This document shows, piece after piece, positions 50,695 to 64,000 of a DNA stretch of 64,000 nt. A model generated the notes under the pieces. It ran no database searches and was not told the origin of the DNA. It saw nothing but the letters and a program-made list of their open reading frames with translations. The position numbers were made by a program, and so were the translations under genes. This stretch comes from Nymphaea colorata (Eukaryota > Streptophyta > Magnoliopsida > Nymphaeales > Nymphaeaceae), in the NCBI RefSeq assembly GCF_008831285.2, contig NC_045140.1, positions 3,265,528 through 3,329,527 of the forward strand, written 5' to 3'. Numbering within the stretch: position 1 is the stretch's first letter; each line of letters begins with the position of its first letter.

Positions 50695-51944
50695 TTTACT
50701 TGGATCTTCTAGGAATTGAATTATTTTGGTTATTATAGAAGAACAAGGATTGGAAGACGATGGGGAATTGGAGAAGCAGAAGAAGGAATGGAAGACGATG
50801 GGGAAATGGAGAAGTGGGAAGTGCTTATATATAGTTAACAGAGGAGGAATATTATTTGTAATCACATGAGATCACATTCTTGCCAGTCTTTGCAATGGGT
50901 AGAGGAGTTGGAGAAAGGCACTTTTCATTTATTAGAACCCGTCATGGAATCAAAACTGAAAAAACCAGATATGGGTGTAATCATCCACTTTAAATCTCAT
51001 TATTATTAAGTTGTTATACGAGCTAAAATATGTAGAGTTCGAGTCCAAAAGTGAACTTGTCTGGTTAAACGAGCCGAGCTCAAGCTAGGTAGGCACGGCT
51101 TGTTTAAGTTCTAGCAGGTTCGAGGGGTGTGCATATGTGATGAAAAGTCGATAAACTATAAATGAAGAGCCATTTAGTATTTTAGGTCTGAGTCGGGCTG
51201 AGCTCGATGTGAGCCTGTTAGGGCTTGACCCCAAGTTCAAGATGGCTCGAGAACAGCACTATAACGACATATGCGACATAGGTGAAGGAAGTGATTCGCC
51301 GGCTTGCTGCATGCCTTGTTGACAATTTACTGAATAACATATCAACCAGAAAAGTACTGGCCATAGTGGTGTGGATAACAAAGATATAAAAAATAGTAAA
51401 GGCTGCAATGGGAGTTTTCTTTTTTCTTTTTTCGCTTTATGGGAATAACGGGAGCCAGTTAGATAAATCCAAGGGTCTAGTTTCAATGTTGATAATAATA
51501 ATGAGATTTAAAGTGGATGATTACACCCATATCTGGTTTTTTCAGTTTTGATTCCATGACGGGTTCTAATAAATGAAAAGTGCCTTTCTCCAACTCCTCT
51601 ACCCATTACAAAGACTGGCAAGAATGTGATCTCATGTGATTACAGATAATATTCCTCCTCTGTTAACTATATATAAGCATTTCCCACTTCTCCAATTCCT
51701 CATCGTCTTCCATTCCTTCTTCTGCTTCTCCAATTCCCCATCGTCTTCCAATCCTTGTTCTTCTATAATAACCAAAAGAAATCAATTCCTAGAAGATCCA
51801 AGTAAAATGCGGATTAAATCCTTCTCTTTGGCTCTGCTGATAAGCCTGGTTCTCGCCGGTGCGGCAGAGAGCATCACGTTCGATCAGAAGGATCTGGAAA
51901 GCGGAGAGAGCTTGTGGGGTCTGTACGAGAGGTGGAGGAGCCAC
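50556..51944. repeat. Head-to-head inverted repeat of protease 5' ends, ~452-bp arms
   Basis: The left arm (about 50556-51008) is the reverse complement of the right arm (about 51493-51944). Paired positions sum to 102501 through the whole promoter and leader: the ATG at 50694 pairs with 51807 and the TATA at 50825-50834 pairs with 51667-51676. A single missing G near 50584 is the only indel I found. The central spacer, about 484 bp (51009-51492), carries TCGAGC-type repeat words. Each arm contains about 160 bp of extra upstream sequence not shared with the intact gene, then its promoter, leader and the first ~46 codons. Confidence 0.92.
51651..51806 (+). promoter_or_regulatory. Duplicated protease promoter and leader
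   Basis: 156 bp that aligns without gaps to 57387-57542 upstream of the intact gene, with a handful of substitutions. The TATA box CTATATATAA is at 51667-51676, about 130 bp before the ATG. The leader is pyrimidine-rich with an internal near-repeat (TCTCCAATTCC..CATCGTCTTCC twice). Confidence 0.75.
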
Positions 51945-52262
51945 CACAGCGTTTCCAGGGACGTCGACGAGCTGCTGACGAGATTCAATGTCTTCAAGCA
52001 CAACGTTAAGTTCATTCATGAGTTCAACAAGAAGGGCAGCTCCTACAAACTGAAGCTCAACGGCTTCGGCGACCTGACGAACCAGGAGTTCCGGTCGCTC
52101 TACGCCAACTCCAAGATCAACCACCACAGGTTGCTGCAGGGAAGTCAGCGTCCCTCGGCTGCGGCCTTGCAGCGCGACGCGGGGGATGATCCTCCTCCGG
52201 CCAACGTTAAAGGAAAACAGAGACGCCACCACCTGCGCATTTTCATAACCCACTTTTCATAA
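51807..52262 (+). CDS. Prodomain-only (I29) derivative of the DDEL cysteine protease
   Basis: 151 aa. Residues 1-132 are nearly identical to the intact protease: signal peptide (1-about 20), then the full I29 inhibitor prodomain with the ERFNIN helix (ELLTRFNVFKHNVKFIHEFN) and the KLNGFGDLTNQEF motif. Similarity stops at 52203 in DDPPPA, exactly where IDWRALG would start the mature enzyme. An unrelated 19-residue tail (NVKGKQRRHH...) then runs to a stop at 52262. The open frame has no damage, and promoter and leader are duplicated with it. Free I29 domains inhibit papain-type proteases in animals (CTLA-2, crammer, silkworm BCPI), so an inhibitor of the neighbour is plausible. The alternative is simply a recent, truncated, still-open pseudogene. 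Confidence 0.7.
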   Translation: MRIKSFSLALLISLVLAGAAESITFDQKDLESGESLWGLYERWRSHHSVSRDVDELLTRFNVFKHNVKFIHEFNKKGSSYKLKLNGFGDLTNQEFRSLYANSKINHHRLLQGSQRPSAAALQRDAGDDPPPANVKGKQRRHHLRIFITHFS

Positions 52263-53473
52263 ATACTGCAGCCCACTTTTCCAAAGTGATCTGGGATACT
52301 TCAATTCCTCTCTCTCTATGATATATATATATATACATCGAGAGTTTTCTCTGCATAGTTTTTGGATTCTAATTTTCATCATAACTTTTATGAGAAATCC
52401 CCTTACATAGTTACCTTATAACTTTTCTAACAGTACGATTTCTAATATGGCCCATGAAACGTTCAAAGTAATTACTTCGACATAATATCTTTTAACGTTT
52501 AAACAATTAATCAGAAGTTTAGATGTAGTCATTATCTCGTCATATTAATTTAATCAAAGTGTCTGCCAAACTAATTTTCTGAAAGCGCTGACATCCAAAT
52601 CACCATGTCCTTTTTATGTTTTGTTAAGAAAATGTTGGATTTATATTCGTATATATATAAATTGAGGACAGTGCAACTATAGCCCAGAATCGATAAAACT
52701 TGCGACCAACTGGATTAAAATCGACGGATTCGGGCCAATTGGACCCTATTTTGACTATAACTTCGCATCCCATGCGAAGTGCAGACTTTTATTAATGTTC
52801 CCTTTTCTGCTAATATAACTCTGCTTTTTTTCTGTTGACTCCTATGCTCAAGTAGAAAGAGTTGAAGAAGTTTGGAGTCGAACTTTGAAGGGTTGAAGGC
52901 CATAATAAATGCAGCGTGATGAGAGGACACTGGAATTTGGACGGGTGGCTTCAAGGTCAAGGACAACCTTAAGACACAATTAAATAAATACTTACGCACT
53001 TTTGTCTTTCTCTTATTATAAAAAAAAAAGACATACAGCTGCATTGTTTAAACGTTAAAAAGATATTATGTCAACAATCAACCAAAATCCAACATGAATT
53101 TTGAAAAGGTAGAACTTATGAACACTTATGCAGAGAGCCAATTGAAGTGATCAGTTAAGCATGCATCTACTTTCATGCAAACCATATAAATCAAGTCCTT
53201 CCACTAAAATTTATAGTGTCAGTTCTACTCTTTCACTAGCGCAATGCACAAGTCAGTAGCGGAGTTGCCTGTGTAAACCTTTGTATAAAGTTTTATTATA
53301 ATGATGCAGAACTCAGGCCTAACCACATGCACCCACACCCTTGTAGCTTTACATGCCGCTAATCCATTACAATAATAAGATGGATCAGTGCCCATCGGCT
53401 AAAACTTTTTGGCTCCGCTTTCACCATATATAGAAGGAAGTAGTGACTGACAGCACCAAAGCTCTTCTCTTTT

Positions 53474-53476
<3 letters not shown>
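52263..53476. other. Spacer beyond the duplication breakpoint
   Basis: Sequence after the 52203 breakpoint is unrelated to intron 1 of the intact gene. It is AT-rich, with a short AT run near 52321-52333. The minus-strand open frame at 52715-53044 has no family resemblance. Confidence 0.4.

Positions 53477-53523
<47 letters not shown>
53477..53523. repeat. (AT)n microsatellite
   Basis: Alternating AT run of about 46 bp. Confidence 0.95.
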
Positions 53524-53526
<3 letters not shown>

Positions 53527-54670
53527 AATTATATATGCTTTTTCGGACGTTCATGTACTCAGATTCTAATATGAATGAAGAGAAGTTTACATTTGTATCC
53601 AATAAGAACTGCACCACAATATATTAAGAACTAAGTTGCATAACGTATGGACATTGATAGGAATCTCAATATATTAAGAACTTGGTGCAGAAGAAGCTTG
53701 CACAAATCAAGAGAACTAGCTAGATACCAGATAGATTGATTAAAATCAGCGGTTGCTATGCCAGCTTCCGCCGACTTCGACTCAAAACAATATAGTATGA
53801 CCTTTCTTTTACGTCCAAAAAATCACGAACCAAACTTGCAAGCAACAAGTTATTAGCAGATGTTGCTCCTTGCGTCTACTACAAATTAATACTTGTTTAG
53901 AAACATACCAGCTGATGAAATTGGGTAACTGTCACTCCAAATTTATATATTGTTACTTGTACCATTAAATCGTTACGATTAACTTTTTAAACAAGCTAGA
54001 CAATTGACCCGGTCTCGGTGATTTTGAATTCTTCTTTATCGGGATTTAAATCCTTTAATTTAGTTGGATCTGGCAAAATAAACCTAGTTTCAATTCCAAC
54101 TGCCGGCCAGTTGACTGACTTTCGTTAGATCAGGTAATTAAATAAACCTACATCGAATCCATGATGATAATCAGGTTCAATAAGCAGTTCCCTATAACAT
54201 GATTACACATAAAACGTCGAAGGTTTTCAAAATAGGGTCTGAACTTGATCAAATCCATTTACATGGAGTTAAATAATTACTGGAATTGGGCAATGGTTAG
54301 TTGCATCGCGAATCTGAATTAAGTTTAACTTGATATTTTTCCCTTGGGTTTGCTAAATGGACAAAAGATCAGATTTCGATGGTAATTGGTGGATCCAGAA
54401 ATTGATAGAGGAATCTCAAATCGGTGACCCAAATGCTTACTTCCTCCCCCTGCCAACAACCCACCATAAAAGGAATCTCAATTGTCAATACACCATGATA
54501 TAAAATTAATTGCTTAAGATTAAATATGTTTGGCCACTTCATGTTCACCATCAGGTTGAAGGGTTGGTAGAAGAAGTTTCAAATAAAATATCAGCTAAGT
54601 TAGGTTACCTTTCCTTACTTCTGTTTTTGTTTAGTTTTCCCACCCATAACACCCCCGGCACCTCTCTTTA

Positions 54671-54822
54671 GGGGTTGTTTGATAAGAATGATGGTATGTA
54701 ATTGTTTTATTTATCTATCCGAAATATTGTGATAGATTCATGAAATAATGTGTTATAGTATCATATCAATCTCGCCGATATATGAAATAGTAACATATTG
54801 TTACTTTTGCCAAACGATCCCT
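54671..54822. mobile_element. Tourist/PIF-like MITE with TTA target duplication
   Basis: Begins GGGGTTGTTTGATAA and ends TTTTGCCAAACGATCCCT, flanked by TTA at 54668-54670 and 54823-54825. The interior contains GATAGATTCATGAAATAA and TAACATATTGTTAC. About 152 bp, non-coding. It shares termini with the element at 8260. Confidence 0.75.
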
Positions 54823-57386
54823 TTACTGTTATTTCCAAAACAGTCCTTCCACTGTGTAACTTTTCAGCCGACTTCTGTTGTAGTGAAAAACACCCTTTTA
54901 CCCTTTCATATACCTCAACGTACAAATTGTTAGCTTTGGTATTTGTACACATTTCTTTTTACGTGAAACCAGTGGCCGAGCCACATATAGGTAGGTGACA
55001 CCAACACTACAAAATCTCTTTATTTTCATACCAATGCTCCTAAAAACATGCTCATTTCATGATGAAACTAATGACTTAATTTTTTCGACATGGAGATATC
55101 CGTCCGTCTAGCTGGTGTTATGGAATAATTATTCATATATTTTCTTTTATTATCAGTTTCCAACATCAGTTATCTCTTTTTTTTTAACTATGCTTGAAAA
55201 TCAACCTTAAATTAATGGTAGGACTAGTGTGCACGACAATTTTACCGATTGCTTGAACAGTTTACAACTCTATGCATGAATTTGTGCCGTTCAAGGAAAA
55301 GTGGACCAAGAATTTGGAGAACTTGAGGCTTGAAGGATAAACTCGAAAGTAACTAATAGGATAGGGCGTATTACAAAAGATGAAAGACACACTTTGGTCT
55401 CAATTTCATTATCTAAGGAAAACTATGAACGATTTACTAATTGTTTTTCTCGTTAATTAAATAATACAATGGGAAGCAAATAATTATATCCCCAGGATTG
55501 TTGTTTGGCCATAGATTAAATGATCTCTATTTCTGGAACAAGGTTCAGATCTATGCTGGGAATGTGCTACAAGAAGCACCACAACTCGGCGAAGCTGGTT
55601 ATATGTACTGTGTCGTGTACAAAAAATTGTGTACTGAAAAGTGTGAATACTCTTGGTCAGTAAGGGGAGTTTATTGTAATGTCAAAAAACAAGGAGTAAT
55701 GAAAAAGTCAAAAGACGTTTAAAAAAAAAAATCTCCAAAATACCACAATTTCTTTTTCTTCCGGTGCTGCGTGCACCAACCCAATTTTTTTTTTTATTGT
55801 GATCCAAAAATTATGCAGCGTTCTTTCGTTTTCTCCTGCTACATCAGCAAATAGAATATGGGAAATGTTCTCAATCGAAGACAAAACAAGTAACTCGGTT
55901 TTGTCATTTTAATAGTGTGAAAGAAACGAAAAGCACTATGAAAGTTTGACAAAATTATTGAGGCTTCGAAAGAGAGAATGAGATTTATCACTATGAATTG
56001 CAAAAAAAGTACTGATTCCTTACCTGATATTAATGATAATAATATTTTGCTTTCTCTCATTCAACAGGCCTTGGCACTTCATCCAAGGTAGGAAATTCCA
56101 TAAGCCTTCCGATTTTGGGAACAACGATTTGTGGACCATGTCGTATCTGAAAACATCAAAGGTGATATAGAACAACGATAGGGAATCTGACTTAAGGCTG
56201 GCGGTCGGGCCGGCCCGGCCGTGTTTGGGCCGGGCCCGGGCCCGACAGCCAGGCCTGGGTCGGCCCGGCCCGGCAAGTAAAAAAAATATATTTTTAAATT
56301 TTTTTTTGTTTTAACAATATTTTTTATTCTTAATAAATACATTTTATATTAAAAAAATGTTACTTTATATTTCAAAAATATTTTTTTAATTTAAATGGGC
56401 CGGGCCGAGCTGACCCGGGCCGGCATATCGGGCCCAGACTTGGTTTTTCCCGGCCGCACGGGCCCAATCGGGACGCCAGGCTTAGCGGATCGCCAATTGG
56501 GTTGGCACAATGAACAAAGCAACAGGTGCTAATAGGTGGATCCTTTGTTTCAAACTTTCTTAGCCTCAACTTCAAAAAGGGCAGGATATGCAAGTAAACC
56601 ATGATAGTGAGGACCTCAATGAAAAATCTGAAAGCAGCCTGCAACCCTTGGGGTGTGAGCTTTTGCTCTTAATAGATGATATATAGATGATATGATAATA
56701 TGAAATACTCTTCTTCCTGATCACCTAAATATTTTTTGTTTATCCATATTTTATTTTATTATTTCGACAATTTAAACCAAAAGATGGGATCAATTTACAC
56801 TTATTTAATTGTGCAGGCAGTTATGGATTTGAGGCTTTCCTTTCTTTTCTGGTTTGGCGTCTCACTTCTTACATATTTAGCTAGTTTCCAGAACCCAAAT
56901 AATCCCTTTCTAAAGCCCAAAACAAACTAAGTTCCTTGTCTAACGCAGAGAACTCATGGCAGCGCGAAAAACGTTCTCTCCCTCGAAAAAGTCATCTTCT
57001 GAGTCGTAACATCCCAATTTCAACGGACGTCCCAGGAAGCCCATAGTTTCAACTTAACCCTGTCGGTTACTTCTATTAATATTGATCAATTATTGCTATT
57101 TCAACTTCATTCCTGACTTGTAAACAATTCATAAATTCGCTCAGCTTCATGCCCACCTTCTACTTAATTCTTTAGTGTAGTCATCGATGTTAAAGTTTGT
57201 CGACGAATGCGAAAATTCATTGCAATTATTTAAAAGAAAAAGGAAGTAAGCGAGTTATGATCAAGACACATGATGCGAATGACATGGTTGAGTTGGTCAA
57301 TAAAAATAAGATAATCATCAGTTTGTCAATAATCCAATAAGTCAAGGACGAATTTGATTTAAAAAAAATACAGAATACCTTCATTT
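54823..57386. other. Spacer upstream of the intact protease gene
   Basis: No supportable gene; the open frames at 55498-55722 and 55839-56060 look random. It contains the GC-rich element at 56192-56484. Confidence 0.4.
56192..56484. mobile_element. GC-ended, AT-cored inverted-repeat element (GGGCCGGGCC family)
   Basis: The outer ends TTAAGGCTGGCGGTCGGGCC and GGACGCCAGGCTTA are imperfect inverted copies. Next to them are runs of GGCCCGGCC / CGGGCCCGGG, and the middle ~120 bp is almost pure A/T. No coding capacity. Related elements lie in intron 1 of the protease gene (58403-58735, 58812-59106). Confidence 0.7.
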
Positions 57387-57542
57387 ATTCCTCCTCTGTT
57401 AACTATATATAAGCACTTCCCACTTCTCCAATTCCCCATCGTCTTCCATTCCTTCTTCTGCTTCTCCAATTCCCCATCGTCTTCCATTCCTTGTTCTTCT
57501 ATAATAACCAAAAGAATTCAGTTCCTAGAAGATCCAAGTAAA
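57387..57542 (+). promoter_or_regulatory. Promoter and 5' leader of the intact DDEL protease gene
   Basis: TATA box CTATATATAA at 57403-57412, 131 bp before the ATG, with a CT-rich leader between. Homology to the duplicate at 51651 begins exactly at 57387, so the region needed for the TATA box was duplicated, but more distal control sequence of this gene was not. Confidence 0.7.
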
Positions 57543-61803
<4,261 letters not shown>

Positions 61804-62357
61804 AAGAGGATGCACTGCAACCATGAAACGCCAAACTGCAACTCTTTTGATCATGGAATATTAGGTTAATTAGGAGATTGGAATCCTTCCGCCATCCATC
61901 CTTTACGTCCATGGACTTGTTATGAGTGTTGGTCCAAAAATAATCAGAGTGGGGATTGGATCGTAGTCAGACTTTGTGCATGTAGGGGATCTAGATGTAT
62001 AGCGTTTCAGGAAAAAATGTCCTATTTTTCTTTGCTTTTTTTTTTCCTATGCTTGCTTGTGAAAGTGTGATGCTTTAAATTTGATCGATAATAATGTTTT
62101 GAGCTACGAAAGTGTTTCTTCTATTCTTGTTAATTAAGTCGTATGGCACAGCCTCGTATGCATAAATTATTCCCTTACGTGTCCACATGCAAGTCAATGT
62201 TGCCGGATGCCAAATAGTTGCCGGATGACTGGAACTTCATCAATTCAGTAAAATTCAGTAAGACATGATTGACTATTTCCATATTGTAGCAAGGGAAGAA
62301 GGACTATCTGCTCTGTTGAAGGTTTCTCACTTCTCAGCCTACCATGCATGTCCGTTA

Positions 62358-62388
<31 letters not shown>

Positions 62389-62948
62389 GCTTCTTTTTTG
62401 TATCTTTTTTGGTGTTGTTCCAATATTTCCTTGTCTACTCTATGCAATGCTATTTTTGTACTGCAACAAAATATTGAAATATTCACCACAGCAACAAATT
62501 TATGTTTCGTGCTGCTACGAAAGGATCTTGCCTAAATAAAAGCCAAATGCAATCCCCACGAGCATCAAATCCAATTATGTATGCTACTGTGGAGGAGGTT
62601 CTTTCATGTAGTTATATTGATTCAGGCTTTCGCTTGTTTGAAAGCATTGGCAGTGTTACAGTTCCTTGGGGAGGAGTTGATCCCATTTTTCACACATCCG
62701 ATACTTATGGTTCTGATCTCTAGAGCTGTTTGGTTCATTTTCTTCAGTTTCCATCAGGAAATTTCTCACACGTGAATCTATGAGCACCTTGTTCTTCATT
62801 TAAAGGGGAGATCAAACAGTGATGGAGCAAGATATGCAAGATTGAGTGGCTGAAAACTTGTTGGATTCAAAATTTTTATGTGGTTAATTAATTGGAGAAT
62901 TTAGTTTTTGAGGAACAAAATGTTTCATGAAGTAATCTATAGGACTAT
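61804..62948. other. 3' flank of the protease gene, then spacer
   Basis: 61804-62100 is the likely 3' UTR, with AATAATG-type poly-A signals near 62085. A CT run lies at 62358-62383. No further gene is supported; open frames here are short and low complexity. Confidence 0.4.
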
Positions 62949-63109
62949 GGGGTTTGACAAATGGAACACTCATATAAATGTTATATAAATCTGTCTTAAA
63001 GATTGTGGTAGATTCATGGGCAACTAGTTCTAGTGCATTATAAATTTGCTTCAATCTTTAAGGTACATTCATGAAACACTTACATAATATTTCAACAACC
63101 AAACTACCC
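62949..63109. mobile_element. Tourist/PIF-like MITE, AGATTCATGAAACAC family
   Basis: Begins GGGGTTTGACAAATGG and ends CAACAACCAAACTACCC. The interior carries GTAGATTCATGGGCAAC and ACATTCATGAAACACTTA, as in 8260-8419. The flanking trinucleotides can be read as CTA on both sides with a one-base shift of the ends. Confidence 0.6.
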
Positions 63110-64000
63110 TAGAAGGCAGACAATTAATCTGATTGTATGGAACTAGTGCTCTGAGACTTACTAAAAGCTTGACTTCTTTGTTTAGGATTCTCCTTTTCGC
63201 TTTTGTTTGCTTTTCCAATCCAAATCTCGTCAGCTTTGGAAACATTTGCAGCCACCATTCACTTACTACTAGCTTTACCAATTTTCAAATTGTGGTAGCT
63301 ATTGATTTTATCAAGGATCGATGGTTAAGCGAATTTGATTCTTTACCGTGGACTTGCGTTGGCTTAGTTTTGGGAATTGTACCGCTTTTGTCCTCTCCCA
63401 AACATGAAGACTGCACTTCCATCGGAATATCTTGACAATTAATCCTTTCTCCACTCACTTCTTTTCCTTTATTTTTTTAGTTTAATAGAGCAAGAATGAG
63501 TCGATGAAAAACTATGACATTCAAGAATAATTATGTCTATTTTGTTACGTATAGTTTTTCAAGAAAATTTAATCCTAGCTACTTCTCCCCATTGGTTTCT
63601 ATTTCGATATCAAGATTCAACGGCACAAAAGTTTTCAGAAACAAAATAAAAGAGCCATGAGGGCCATAACTCAAACCGGTGGACTTGGGGTGCGTTGAAG
63701 GCATGTCTTCAGTCAAAAGTTGTGCATGGGAGGCTATGCTCAAAGGAGGTGGGTCATACGTGAAAGTTAAAACAGGTAGAGACTTCTCCACCTGCTATCA
63801 ACGTAGTTCTGGACCCTAAGGAAAACGAGAAGGAACGTGTAGCTCTCACTCCCATCACTTATCAGGCAGAACAAACCAGATGAAACCATCCTTTGTCCGA
63901 GAGCAGTAGTGGCAAAACATTAAGCACCACACAGAACAGTTGGAAGCATGACATACTAATCTTGGGACCCAAAATGACTTACTAAAGTAATTTTACATGA
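63110..64000. other. Spacer at the right edge
   Basis: No gene, RNA or repeat could be supported here. Confidence 0.4.

Noticed and set aside
51789-52253. 154-codon minus-strand open frame
   Set aside because: Antisense shadow of the prodomain exon; the same shadow appears under the intact gene (57525-57863). The GC-rich codon use of exon 1 keeps the opposite strand open.

Overview
This 64 kb window is nuclear DNA of a flowering plant. Genes are sparse, with GT-AG introns, AT-rich spacers and dense transposon debris, and the recognisable proteins are plant-specific: a PIRL leucine-rich-repeat protein, a C2/GRAM protein of the At5g50170 type, a small four-helix membrane protein, an RD21-type granulin protease and a KDEL-type cysteine endopeptidase. 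I cannot name the species. I see no rRNA, tRNA or CRISPR array.

Layout. 107-2489 (minus) is an intact four-exon PIRL gene. 2.7-15 kb is repeat-rich spacer with TCGAGC-rich elements and small inverted-repeat transposons. 15213-15647 (minus) is a single-exon membrane protein gene. 16-24 kb is spacer. 24698-28832 (minus) is a C2-VASt-C2-GRAM gene whose first six exons are clean, but whose 3' third appears to need five single-base frame corrections. 32183-34421 (plus) is a possible three-exon gene for a small acidic-tailed protein. 38995-39365 is a LINE remnant. 40379-42164 is a dead RD21-type protease gene. 44928-48075 is a 3.15 kb solo LTR with a CTAAG target duplication, carrying about 176-bp tandem repeats. 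49.2-50.1 kb is a Copia LTR/gag remnant whose LTR is folded back on itself.

The most interesting part is 50.5-61.8 kb, a small cluster derived from one papain-type protease gene. The intact gene (57543-61803, 356 aa) has all catalytic residues and ends in DDEL, a KDEL-like ER-retention tail. A duplicate of its promoter and first exon (51651-52203, about 98% identical, no indels) stops exactly where the mature protease would begin. It therefore encodes only a signal peptide plus the I29 inhibitory prodomain, a plausible stand-alone inhibitor of the intact enzyme. A third copy lies inverted just upstream (50556-50694 coding, arm to 51008), making a head-to-head inverted repeat with about 452-bp arms. 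Read-through transcription of that repeat would give a long hairpin matching the intact gene. So one locus could hold an enzyme, a prodomain inhibitor and a hairpin RNA source. The structures are visible in the sequence; the functions are inference.
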